NCBI GenBank assembly: GCA_943737045.1
Contig: CALSFV010000659.1
Location: forward strand, 62,001-126,000
DNA from: Parapristionchus giblindavisi
Lineage: Eukaryota > Nematoda > Chromadorea > Rhabditida > Diplogasteridae
Length of the DNA: 64,000 bases
Reading direction: 5' to 3'
Shown: piece by piece, positions 1 through 11,629 of the stretch
Layout: each line of letters opens with the position of its first letter
How positions within the stretch are numbered: the first letter of the stretch is position 1
Translations under genes and position numbers: made by a program
Notes under the pieces: model-generated
The model's input: only the letters and a program-made list of their open reading frames with translations
Database searches by the model: none
What the model was told of the DNA's origin: nothing

Positions 1-620
1 TTTTGACGATAATCATTGTTTTGAGGGATAACAACCCCTGAAATTGGTTTTTTAAAGTCATTATATTTCACTATAAAAATTTTATATAATAATAATTATG
101 TTATTTTTTTGAATTTATGAAAACTCGATATTTAATTGCAACGTTTATTTCCGGATGTTAAAATTTCAAAAAAATAAAGATGAAAAGAATAACTAGTTTG
201 ATCCCAATTTCATTTGATAGAGTTGATTAAAAAAACCTTAGGTTGAGCTTCATTTTGGAAAAAAAATTAGCCATTTTTCATACCATTCATAATTTTTTTC
301 TTATTCAGCTTATTGATCGCTAGAATCATGAATGAATCATGAATGAATAATGATCGTGCAGCCAAAGACTTTTTTAAATAAGAAAGTTTGGCAATAGGTT
401 TCGAACCAGCGATGTTACGCTACCTAGGCATCACTTTTACCACAACGCCATGACCATGCTAATTTTTTTTCATATCACTTATTCCTTGCATAACCGATAT
501 GATACGCATTAACATAAACATTCGTGGGTCTCTATTTTTAATTTCACGTTAGTACTGCTCTTTTTCCTGTTTGTCAATGCAATATGAATTTATCTACATC
601 TTCTAACTGAGAGATCATCA
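1..620. other. Left flank of the palindrome, no gene seen
   Basis: AT-rich single-copy-looking DNA outside the left arm of the large inverted repeat. I see no convincing exon. The only structure is a tRNA-like stretch on the minus strand around 375-470, listed separately. Confidence 0.5.
375..470 (-). repeat. tRNA-like / possible SINE remnant
   Basis: Read on the minus strand, this stretch contains a B-box-like GGTTCGAAACC. It is preceded by a degenerate A-box-like TGGTCATGGCGTTGTGG about 45 bases upstream. The T-arm and acceptor do not fold cleanly, so I do not call a functional tRNA. A tRNA-derived SINE head or pseudogene is the more likely reading. Confidence 0.25.
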
Positions 621-2002
621 ATGGAAACATTTAGACTTCATTTTTTATAACTTTTGATTCAGGTAAGCAACCAAGGTCATCTTACGAGTCAATGTACAGA
701 ATTTAATAAAGGGATGATGTGTTGGTATAATTAAATTAGGTTACTATTGTGTAGTGATGAAGCTACCGATGTATATTTTTTTTTGAAAGCTTATATTTCT
801 TTAACATAATAATATCTTTATGTGGGTTTAAGGTAAGCATGATAAGGAGATAAATAGAGAAAAAACATTAGGGACACATAAATACAATACATATTTATAT
901 ATTTAGTGAAAAGTCCTGTTCTTCTGAAATATTGTGAAAATGGAGACACCCACTGGGGCAGCAAAGTCAACAATTTGGGAATCGCGCTGAATTTGATTTC
1001 AAGATGTAGCGTGTTTGCAAATTTAAACCCCAAAATTTAAAACTCTGCTTCTAGATATGCTAACAACCCGTTCTAAGTGCGAAAATGATGCTAGTGGCGA
1101 GTGTTGTTTGACCACATATGATGATAGTCATAGCTCTTAATTTGCCCTCAGGGCATGAACAACAATTTTTTTGGAAGACCTGATTTTGAGACCCCTACTG
1201 TTCAGTGGAGAGGGCTTAGGAAATTATGGTTCCTCCACAGACAGATTTGCAATGTGTCATATATTTATTTCTCTTATTTTGGTTTAGCTGTGATTCCTCT
1301 CGGAGCCGCAGCAAACGTTCTGCAGAAGTCATCTTGATTAGAGCGCGTACGCTTTTCAAAACTTGTGCTTTCGCTCTCTCACATCTCTCGTCCCTGCTCA
1401 TCTTTTGATGAAATCTCCTATTTTCAAAGCTCCTAAATAAGTTTGAGATGTTCACAAAGGTTTTTATTCTATTGCAAAAGTTTGATCTTTGTATTTTGAT
1501 CCTTGATCGTTGTCCACAATTTTTCAAACAATGTGCAAAACCTACTTAATAATGACGATGTAGAACTAAGAAAATAGTTTCACGCATGCACAATTGAATG
1601 ATAAATTAGGACAATTTGTCTCTATGTCTGCAGAAATGACAATAGTATTGATTATAAGATAGGAAGAGGTTCCGTTTCAGTGCTAGATCAGTGATAGAGT
1701 GGCGAGATGATCAGACAAGATCGATGGGCAGAGACGCAGAGAGTCATCGCGCGCACTGAACCCGATATATCACCACTATTGAGACGGGTGGCGGGCGGGG
1801 ATAACTTCACTGAAAAAAACATAAAATTTTAAAAATAATAATTTTGATAAAATAAAGATTCTAAATGGATCTAATAATTTTATTACCACATATTTCATAC
1901 GAAAAAGTCGAAATATCTGCGAAAGAAAATATATCTGGAGGTCACAAATATATTTAGTTGATATAGTGAACAATTTATATAGGACGCTCAAACTAATTTC
2001 TA

Positions 2003-2209
2003 CTCTGGTATTTAGAAACTTAAAGTCTACTTAAACTCCGCACTTTAAGTAGACTTTAAGTAAACTTAAAGTAAAACGCAAGTCTACTTAAAGTGGTGTG
2101 GTATACTGTAATGCATTTCGTCAAATGTTCTTTCACTTTAAGTTTACTTAAAGTCTACTTAAAGTCTGTGACGTAATTTAAGTAGACTTTAAGTTTGAAA
2201 ATACCAGAG
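2003..2209. mobile_element. 207-bp MITE (left-arm copy)
   Basis: This is a short palindromic element with terminal inverted repeats beginning CTCTGGTATTT. It is flanked on both sides by TA (2001-2002 and 2210-2211), the target duplication typical of Tc1/mariner-type non-autonomous elements. Inside, the 14-mer AAGTCTACTTAAAG and its reverse complement are repeated several times in both orientations. The identical-length copy in the other arm is 10032-10238. Confidence 0.8.
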
Positions 2210-4009
2210 TATAACCTAAATGCCTTTAATAAACACTTGCGATATCACCACCAGCTAAACTACGTGCAAAAAATTCAGAATAATAATAATAATAAATAAA
2301 TAATAATAAATTTATGCTTTACAAGGATAACGCAGATATAGCGAACAATTTATGTCGTGACAAATTACATAAAATACGGTGCCACAACTTAAGTAGCAAA
2401 CAAATAACAAATAATTATTACATATCGAAAAAAAGACAAATTAATATTTTATCGGGATGATTTAACAAATAATAGATTTGCTATTGCTATTAATTTGTTT
2501 CAATTGAAAAATTATTCTATATCTTTATTAAATGTATTCTATAACTACAGTAATATTTCAATCAAATCTCGGTGACCGTATACTTAAAATTGCAAATATT
2601 AGGGATAGTTTTTTCAATGAGTTTTATTTTTAGATCATTAAATTTATTCTAATTTGAATGCAAATACTAAATTGTAAGATTCATTGTATCATGAAAAGAT
2701 ATCATCAACGATACGGAAGATTTAGATTACACCTCCATTCTTTTTCTTTATAGTATCTCTAGGGTATGCACTTTACTTACTTTATCGTTGCAGTACTTTC
2801 ACTTGTAGCAGTCTTGGGATACTGTAGTATTCGTCCGTTTAAAAAATATTGTTTTTTCCTCATTCCATGAATAAATATTAAATCTCGTTGAACAAAACAC
2901 TGCTATGATAAGATGCACTTAAAAATTTTTATGGTTATTTTGGAAATATATTCAGTTCACGTCAAGTGAAATAAGGTAAACGATCCTTCATCAGCTTTAT
3001 CGATGAGAGGAAGAACACGTTAAAGATGTAGTGTTTCTATAATTAAATTTTCAAGCCTACCAACCGGACCGATTGATTGTCCGGCGTGGTATCTACTCGA
3101 ACTATTATATGATACGTCAAATTATCGACATAAACTCTTTAAAGTACGTCCTTATACACCGATATGTAGCTCCGCCCATTTCTGATAAACCATATGTACA
3201 TAGTGATTCTGACTCCACCCATTTAACTTCGCGGGCTTGGACATCGATTGCAAACTGCACATCACCCAAAATCGTTATTCATTTAAAAAGAATCCTACGA
3301 GTGAGGTCCTCGAAGAAATATTCGTCACACTACAAAGTTGCCCATCGACGTGTAGACGTCCGTCGAATAGATTCGCCATCCAGATGATGACACCCTTCCT
3401 CGGACGACCTCATCGACGAAGATGATGAAGAAGATTCGCTAATATAATGACTGACTAAATCTGTAGGAGAGAATATCATAGCTTCAAATACTTTACAGTT
3501 CACAACATTCAACAAATTCTTTGGTCCAAGTAAACGAGACCTTTGATCTTTGAACTTTGTCAGTTTCGAGAAGGCCTTCAGATACCCTATACATGAACGT
3601 TGGTAAACCTTGTCTACGGTCTACGAACGTTTCGTCGATGGAGCATACGGGGGGGGGGGAAGTAGGTGAAGAATAAATCAATGATCAAAGTATGCGGATT
3701 GTTCTAGAAGATAACTAATGCTGTTTATCAAATTCACACTGACAATGAGATTTTTCATGCACTCTCTGATCTGATCTATTACCATACACTAGTTCCCCTT
3801 CATATCCCACCACAAATATCGATTGATCTCATCCATTTGTATGAGTCGTCTCGTGCACGCAAGAGACTATCAATGTGATCTACTATATATAGGAATCAGA
3901 CATATAAGATTAAGACTATCGATTGATCTAACCTTATCTGCGGTACCACATCAAGATGCATACAAAATGGCCTTACTAGTTGCACATTAGCATAGCGGAA
4001 AGAAATGGT

Positions 4010-5284
4010 GCGTATGGTATGAGGAGTGACAATTATGGTAGGGAAAAGAATTACTATAGTAAGAATGAGAGATGTCTACAGTACAAAACACGTGAACACT
4101 AATCTGTCCACGAAGCCATACCCAGCCGTACAAGGAGTAAACCCGGTGAGCCTTACAATCGCTCGGTACCGGGAGTACCCCACGAACGGACATTCCGGGC
4201 ACCGGAACCGAAAGGCAGAGGACTAACTAACTAACCAATTTCAGAAAGATCGATACGACTATTGTGGTGTGGGATACGATACCTTAGTGATGGAATAGAC
4301 GTATCCCTGCGTAGATGAACGACGAATCCACATGTAGGTGAGCGTTAAGAAGTTGAGAAACAGCAAGACGATCATCGAAGTTGTTGTTCAGCCGATGAGA
4401 GAAGACGTAGGATGAGACGATCTATAATGAATAATGATTTATTTTTTTATAATAAAAAGAGATGTCTATGGCATGAGGTACTGCGGTATTAGGGCTAATA
4501 CAGGATACACATGCAAAACACGTGAACACTAATCTGTCCACGAAGCCATACCCAGCCGTACAAGGAGTAAACCCGGCGAGCCTTATAATTGCTCGGTACC
4601 GGAAGTACCCCACGAACGGACATTCCGGGCAACGGAACCGAAAGACAGAGGACTAACTAACTAACTAAGACCAGAAAGATAGATACGACTATTGTGGGGT
4701 GTGATACGGTACCTCACTGATGGAATAGACGTATCCCTGCGTAGATGAACGACGAATCCACATGTAGGTGAGCGCAGAGAAGTTGAGAAACAGCAAGACG
4801 ATCATCGAAGTTGTTGTTCAGCTGATGAGAAGACGTAGGATGAGACGATCTATAATGAATAATGATTTATTTTTTTATAATAAAAAGAGATGTCTATGGC
4901 ATGAGGTACTGCGGTATTAGGGCTAATACAGGATACACATGCAAAACACGTGAACACTAATCTGTCCACGAAGCCATACCCAGCCGTACAAGGAGTAAAC
5001 CCGGCGAGCCTTATAATTGCTCGGTACCGGAAGTACCCCACGAACGGACATTCCGGGCAACGGAACCGAAAGACAGAGGACTAACTAACTAACTAAGACC
5101 AGAAAGATAGATACGACTATTGTGGGGTGTGATACGATACCTCAGTGATGGAATAGACGTATCCCTGCGTAGATGAACGACGAATCCAGGTGAGCGTTAA
5201 GAAGTTGAGAAACAGCAAGACGATCATCGAAGTTGTTGTTCAGCTGATGAGAAGACGTGGGATGAGACGATCTATAATGAATAA
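4010..5284 (+). repeat. Three tandem ~425-bp units, left arm
   Basis: The marker GATGAGACGATCTATAATGA recurs at 4411, 4839 and 5261, giving periods of 428 and 422 bp. Units 2 and 3 are nearly identical to each other. Each unit contains a GGTACC-centred segment, a conserved AACACGTGAACAC motif and a TAACTAACTAA stretch. The outermost unit is the most diverged and merges into the unique part of the arm. Confidence 0.88.
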
Positions 5285-5309
5285 TGATGTATATACTGTG
5301 TCTACTGTA

Positions 5310-6226
5310 TAATAATAATATAATAATATTTATAAGTATTCATGAATAAACAATGAAACGTGCGATGAAAGAAGAAGAAACGAAAATCAATAATGAAGAT
5401 GATAATGCTAAAAATAATGAATTGCTCACGGGTTAAAGAATAGAATACTGGGCGAATCTTTGGAATAATAGAGACGAAACATGATTTGTCAGGGAAACTC
5501 TATTTGATTGCCAGGTTGTGCCAAAAGTCTTGCCGCTCTAGGAAAGAAGCTGTAATGTCTATAATTATATCTGGATCCGGGGTTGTTAAAGTTGAGTCTG
5601 TTTCGTGTGGTATAAGGGCGAAAATAGTGGGATTTTTTATTGGAGATTTTATATTTCCCTCTAAGTAGGTTCATGGCTGTCCTCAAATCTATGTGCTCTC
5701 TGCGCTTCTCTAAAGACTCTAGACCCAATTGGGTGTTTCGCAGTGCGCTACCAGGCACTGTATCCCAGGTATGGCTGTAACAGCGCATAAATAGCCTTCT
5801 TGTGAAATAATTCTGGACTCTTTCGATGACTATTTTGTCGTGCTTCTTGAATGGATTAAATACTGTTGATGCGCTTTCAAGGATTGGTCTGATATATATA
5901 TCGTATACGCCTTAAGGAGGACATCTATATTTTTGGTCTTCAGTGCTCGTAAAATAATATGGCATGCTGTTTTACCTTTCATGGCAATATTTTTACAGTG
6001 ATCGGTAAAGGTTAAAGATTTCTGAATAGTGAAACCCTGGTCCCTAATCAGATCCTTTTGAGTCAAGTTTAGTGATCCGATGGTGTATTTCTTCCTAATA
6101 TTTGCTCTACCAAGATGTAGTGAATTACATTTTTGAGCGGCTAGTGGCAGTTGCCAATCATCTGCCCATTTTGAGATGGTATCTATGGCAGACTGTAGGG
6201 GAGCGGATGAGTTTTCATCTTTAATA
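5310..6226 (-). mobile_element. 5'-truncated CR1-like LINE inserted in the left arm
   Basis: Read on the minus strand, this encodes the C-terminal part of a non-LTR reverse transcriptase. The block at 6226-5890 includes the segment SKWADDWQLPLAAQKC and then SLTFTDHCKNIA. It continues after a frameshift in block 5900-5489, with segments RPILESASTVFNPFKKHD and MRCYSHTWDTVPG. The frame changes in a TA dinucleotide run near 5893-5902. The 3' end on that strand is a TTA/TATTA microsatellite (5340-5310). The right arm reads straight across the site (6966-6970), so the insertion point is visible, with TA on both sides as a possible 2-bp duplication. The copy is dead: it is truncated and frameshifted. 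Confidence 0.88.
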
Positions 6227-6574
6227 GGGGTGTATGTATGAAGGCTGATACAGGATATCCATGAAAAAAGGATCAGGTACCTTACAGAATAAGACGCATC
6301 TTTGAGTAGACGAACGACGAATCCATAAGCGAAGAGCACTCCGGAAGATGAGAGACATCTAGACGATCATCGCAGTTGTAGAGGAGTCGGTGAGAGATGA
6401 AGGAGGGCCCATGGGATGAGACGATAAATGACAATAGTGGGAATGATGGTGCCTTATATGCTGATCACCAAAGAGCACGCGCTCGATGTTTACGTTCTAG
6501 AAAGGATTGGAAGGAATGATCTGCCCTATTCCTAGAGTTATCGAACAGAGTACACGTGCACTCAGTCAATCAAT
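6227..6574 (+). repeat. Innermost left arm of palindrome
   Basis: This is the reverse complement of 6630-6968. The sequence is a diverged relative of the ~420-bp units, with recognisable shared blocks such as the ATGATCGTCTAGATGT region. It acts as a fourth unit on this side. It lies between the LINE insertion and the central loop. Confidence 0.88.
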
Positions 6575-6629
6575 ACTCAGCATTAGAGAGTAGATCACTT
6601 GACTAGACTCCATCTTGTTCGATATCTCC
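6575..6629. other. Central loop of the palindrome
   Basis: This is a 55-nt spacer between the innermost arms, which end in TCAATCAAT and begin with ATTGATTGA. It has no internal symmetry of note. The arms next to it contain ACACGTGCACT, a small palindrome within the palindrome. Confidence 0.85.
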
Positions 6630-7004
6630 ATTGATTGACTGAGTGCACGTGCACTCAGTTCGATAATTCTAGGAACATGGCAGATCATTCCTTCCAATCC
6701 AATGTAAACATTGAGCGCGTGAGCCTTGATGATCAGCATATAAGGCACCATCATTCCCACTATTGTCATTTATCGTCTCATCTCATGGGCCCTCCTCCAT
6801 CTCTCACCGGCTCATCTACAACTGCGATGATCGTCTAGATGTCTCTCATCTTCCGGAGTGCTCTTCGCCTATGGATTCGTTGTTCGTCTACTCAAAGATG
6901 CGTCTTATTTTGTAAGGTACCTTATCCTTTTTTTCATGGATATCCTGTATCAGCCTTCATACACCCCTACAGTAGACACAGTATATACATCATTATTCAT
7001 TATA

Positions 7005-8245
7005 GATCGTCTCATCCCACGTCTTCTCATCAGCTGAACAACAACTTCGATGATCGTCTTGCTGTTTCTCAACTTCTTAACGCTCACCTGGATTCGTCGT
7101 TCATCTACGCAGGGATACGTCTATTCCATCACTGAGGTATCGTATCCCACACCACAATAGTCGTGTCGATCTCTCTAAAATTAGTCACCTGTCTTTCGGT
7201 TCCGTTGCCCGGAATGTCCGTTCGTGGGGTACTCCCGGTACCGAGCAATTATAAGGCTCGCCGGGATTACTCCTTGTACGGCTGGGTATGGCTTCGTGGA
7301 CAGATTAGTGTTCACGTGTTTTGCATGTGTATCCTGTATTAGCCCTAATACCGCAGTACCTCATGCCATAGACATCTCTTTTTATTATAAAAAAATAAAT
7401 CATTATTCATTATAGATCGTCTCATCCTACGTCTTCTCTCATCGGCTGAACAACAACTTCGATGATCGTCTTGATGTTTCTCAACTTCTCTACTCTCACC
7501 TACATGGGGACTCGTTGTTCATCTACGCAGGGATACGTCTATTCCACCACTGAGGTATCGTTTCCCACACCACAATAGTCGTATCGATCTTTCTGAAATT
7601 GGTTAGTTAGTTAGTCCTCTGTCTTTCGGTTCCGTTGCCCGGAATGTCCGTTCGTGGGGTACTCCCGGTACCGAGCAATTATAAGGCTCACCGGGTTTAC
7701 TCTTTGTACGGCTGGGTCACGTGTTTTGCATGGGTATTCTGTATTAGCCCTAAAACCGTCGTACCTCATACCATAGACATCTCTTTTTATTATAAAAAAA
7801 TAAATCATTATTCATTATAGATCGTCTCATCCTACGTCTTCTCTCATCGGCTGAACAACAACTTCGATGATCGTCTTGCTGTTTCTCAACTTCTTAACGC
7901 TCACCTACATGTGGATTCGTCGTTCATCTACGCAGGGATACGTCTATTCCATCACTAAGGTATCGTATCCCACACCACAATAGTCGTATCGATCTTTCTG
8001 AAATTGGTTAGTTAGTTAGTCCTCTGCCTTTCGGTTCCGGTGCCCGGAATGTCCGTTCGTGGGGTACTCCCGGTACCGAGCGATTGTAAGGCTCACCGGG
8101 TTTACTCCTTGTACGGCTGGGTATGGCTTCGTGGACAGATTAGTGTTCACGTGTTTTGTACTGTAGACATCTCTCATTCTTACTATAGTAATTCTTTTCC
8201 CTACCATAATTGTCACTCCTCATACCATACGCACGATTTCTTTCC
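7005..8245 (-). repeat. Three tandem ~410-bp units, right arm
   Basis: These are the inverted counterparts of the left-arm units. The marker GATCGTCTCATC starts at 7005, 7415 and 7820, giving periods of 410 and 405 bp. These periods are shorter than in the left arm because of small deletions, so the arrays have evolved separately since the inversion. Confidence 0.88.
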
Positions 8246-10031
8246 GCTATGCTAATGTGCAACTAGTAAGGCCATTTTGTATGCATCTTGATGTGGTACC
8301 GCAGATAAGGTTAGATCAATCGATAGTCTTAATCTTATATGTCTGATTCCTATATATAGTAGATCACATTGATAGTCTCTTGCGTGCACGAGACGACTCA
8401 TACAAATGGATGAGATCAATCGATATTTGTGGTGGGATATGAAGGGGAACTAGTGTATGGTAATAGATCAGATCAGAGAGTGCATGAAAAATCTCATTGT
8501 CAGTGTGAATTTGATAAACAGCATTAGTTATCTTCTAGAACAATCCGCATACTTTGATCATTGATTTATTCTTCACCTACTTCCCCCCCCCCGTATGCTC
8601 CATCGACGAAACGTTCGTAGACCGTAGACAAGGTTTACCAACGTTCATGTATAGGGTATCTGAAGGCCTTCTCGAAACTGACAAAGTTCAAAGATCAAAG
8701 GTCTCGTTTACTTGGACCAAAGAATTTGTTGAATGTTGTGAACTGTAAAGTATTTGAAGCTATGATATTCTCTCCTACAGATTTAGTCAGTCATTATATT
8801 AGCGAATCTTCTTCATCATCTTCGTCGATGAGGTCGTCCGAGGAAGGGTGTCATCATCTGGATGGCGAATCTATTCGACGGACGTCTACACGTCGATGGG
8901 CAACTTTGTAGTGTGACGAATATTTCTTCGAGGACCTCACTCGTAGGATTCTTTTTAAATGAATAACGATTTTGGGTGATGTGCAGTTTGCAATCGATGT
9001 CCAAGCCCGCGAAGTTAAATGGGTGGAGTCAGAATCACTATGTACATATGGTTTATCAGAAATGGGCGGAGCTACATATCGGTGTATAAGGACGTACTTT
9101 AAAGAGTTTATGTCGATAATTTGACGTATCATATAATAGTTCGAGTAGATACCACGCCGGACAATCAATCGGTCCGGTTGGTAGGCTTGAAAATTTAATT
9201 ATAGAAACACTACATCTTTAACGTGTTCTTCCTCTCATCGATAAAGCTGATGAAGGATCGTTTACCTTATTTCACTTGACGTGAACTGAATATATTTCCA
9301 AAATAACCATAAAAATTTTTAAGTGCATCTTATCATAGCAGTGTTTTGTTCAACGAGATTTAATATTTATTCATGGAATGAGGAAAAAACAATATTTTTT
9401 AAACGGACGAATACTACAGTATCCCAAGACTGCTACAAGTGAAAGTACTGCAACGATAAAGTAAGTAAAGTGCATACCCTAGAGATACTATAAAGAAAAA
9501 GAATGGAGGTGTAATCTAAATCTTCCGTATCGTTGATGATATCTTTTCATGATACAATGAATCTTACAATTTAGTATTTGCATTCAAATTAGAATAAATT
9601 TAATGATCTAAAAATAAAACTCATTGAAAAAACTATCCCTAATATTTGCAATTTTAAGTATACGGTCACCGAGATTTGATTGAAATATTACTGTAGTTAT
9701 AGAATACATTTAATAAAGATATAGAATAATTTTTCAATTGAAACAAATTAATAGCAATAGCAAATCTATTATTTGTTAAATCATCCCGATAAAATATTAA
9801 TTTGTCTTTTTTTCGATATGTAATAATTATTTGTTATTTGTTTGCTACTTAAGTTGTGGCACCGTATTTTATGTAATTTGTCACGACATAAATTGTTCGC
9901 TATATCTGCGTTATCCTTGTAAAGCATAAATTTATTATTATTTATTTATTATTATTATTATTCTGAATTTTTTGCACGTAGTTTAGCTGGTGGTGATATC
10001 GCAAGTGTTTATTAAAGGCATTTAGGTTATA

Positions 10032-10238
10032 CTCTGGTATTTTCAAACTTAAAGTCTACTTAAATTACGTCACAGACTTTAAGTAGACTTTAAGTAAACT
10101 TAAAGTGAAAGAACATTTGACGAAATGCATTACAGTATACCACACCACTTTAAGTAGACTTGCGTTTTACTTTAAGTTTACTTAAAGTCTACTTAAAGTG
10201 CGGAGTTTAAGTAGACTTTAAGTTTCTAAATACCAGAG
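10032..10238. mobile_element. 207-bp MITE (right-arm copy)
   Basis: This is the mirror copy of 2003-2209. It has TA target duplications at 10030-10031 and 10239-10240 and the same terminal inverted repeats. Its presence at the matching position in both arms means it was in place before the arms were duplicated. Confidence 0.8.
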
Positions 10239-11629
10239 TAGAAATTAGTTTGAGCGTCCTATATAAATTGTTCACTATATCAACTAAATATATTTGTGAC
10301 CTCCAGATATATTTTCTTTCGCAGATATTTCGACTTTTTCGTATGAAATATGTGGTAATAAAATTATTAGATCCATTTAGAATCTTTATTTTATCAAAAT
10401 TATTATTTTTAAAATTTTATGTTTTTTTCAGTGAAGTTATCCCCGCCCGCCACCCGTCTCAATAGTGGTGATATATCGGGTTCAGTGCGCGCGATGACTC
10501 TCTGCGTCTCTGCCCATCGATCTTGTCTGATCATCTCGCCACTCTATCACTGATCTAGCACTGAAACGGAACCTCTTCCTATCTTATAATCAATACTATT
10601 GTCATTTCTGCAGACATAGAGACAAATTGTCCTAATTTATCATTCAATTGTGCATGCGTGAAACTATTTTCTTAGTTCTACATCGTCATTATTAAGTAGG
10701 TTTTGCACATTGTTTGAAAAATTGTGGACAACGATCAAGGATCAAAATACAAAGATCAAAGATCAAACTTTAGCAATAGAATAAAAACCTTTGTGAACAT
10801 CTCAAACTTATTTAGGAGCTTTGAAAATAGGAGATTTCATCAAAAGATGAGCAGGGACGAGAGATGTGAGAGAGCGAAAGCACAAGTTTTGAAAAGCGTA
10901 CGCGCTCTAATCAAGATGACTTCTGCAGAACGTTTGCTGCGGCTCCGAGAGGAATCACAGCTAAACCAAAATAAGAGAAATAAATATATGACACATTGCA
11001 AATCTCTCTGTGGAGGAACCATAATTTCCTAAGCCCTCTCCACTGAACAGTAGGGGTCTCAAAATCAGGTCTTCCAAAAAAATTGTTGTTCATGCCCTGA
11101 GGGCAAATTAAGAGCTATGACTATCATCATATGTGGTCAAACAACACTCGCCACTAGCATCATTTTCGCACTTAGAACGGGTTGTTAGCATATCTAGAAG
11201 CAGAGTTTTAAATTTTGGGGTTTAAATTTGCAAACACGCTACATCTTGAAATCAAATTCAGCGTGATTCCCAAATTGTTGACTTTGCTGCCCCAGTGGGT
11301 GTCTCCATTCTCACAATATTTCAGAAGAACAGGACTTTTCACTTAATATATAAATATGTATTGTATTTATGTGTCCCTAATGTTTTTTTCTCTATTAATC
11401 TCCTTATCATGCTTACCTTAAACCCACATAAAGATATTATTATGTTAAAGAAATATAAATTTTCAATAAAGTGTACTTCGGTAGCGTCATCACTACACAA
11501 TAGTAAACTAATTTAATTATACCAACACACCATGGTTGTATCCCTTGATAAATTCTGTACATTGGCTCAAAAGATGACCTTGATTGCTTTCCTGGATCAA
11601 AAGTTATAAAAAAATGAAAAAGTGTCCCA

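Larger units (their letters stand above)
625..5309 (+). repeat. Left arm of giant inverted repeat (outer part)
   Basis: This stretch is the reverse complement of about 6967-11629. Over most of its length the two arms differ only at scattered single bases, for example near 990 and 4005. Matching positions sum to about 12,241 through 1776-4202. The outermost ~200 bases (625-830) are clearly more diverged, with small indels. The arm holds a 207-bp MITE, an AAT-rich microsatellite near 2280, a G10 run near 3650 and three tandem ~425-bp units. All ORFs here are short and mirrored in the other arm. None resembles a known protein, so I call no gene. Confidence 0.93.
6630..11629 (-). repeat. Right arm of giant inverted repeat
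   Basis: This is the continuous counterpart of 625-5309 plus 6227-6574 and lacks the LINE. It therefore shows the pre-insertion structure. All ORFs here are mirror images of short ORFs in the left arm. The outer end fades near 11520-11629, where identity drops and indels appear. Confidence 0.93.

Noticed and set aside
3073..3387. 104-codon open frame mirrored at 8854-9168
   Set aside because: It is present in both palindrome arms, but only because the DNA is. Composition is not protein-like, other frames overlap it, and it has no domain.
625..11629. Palindrome as a sequencing hairpin artefact
   Set aside because: The arms differ by substitutions, unit lengths and a LINE in one arm only. An artefact would give identical arms.
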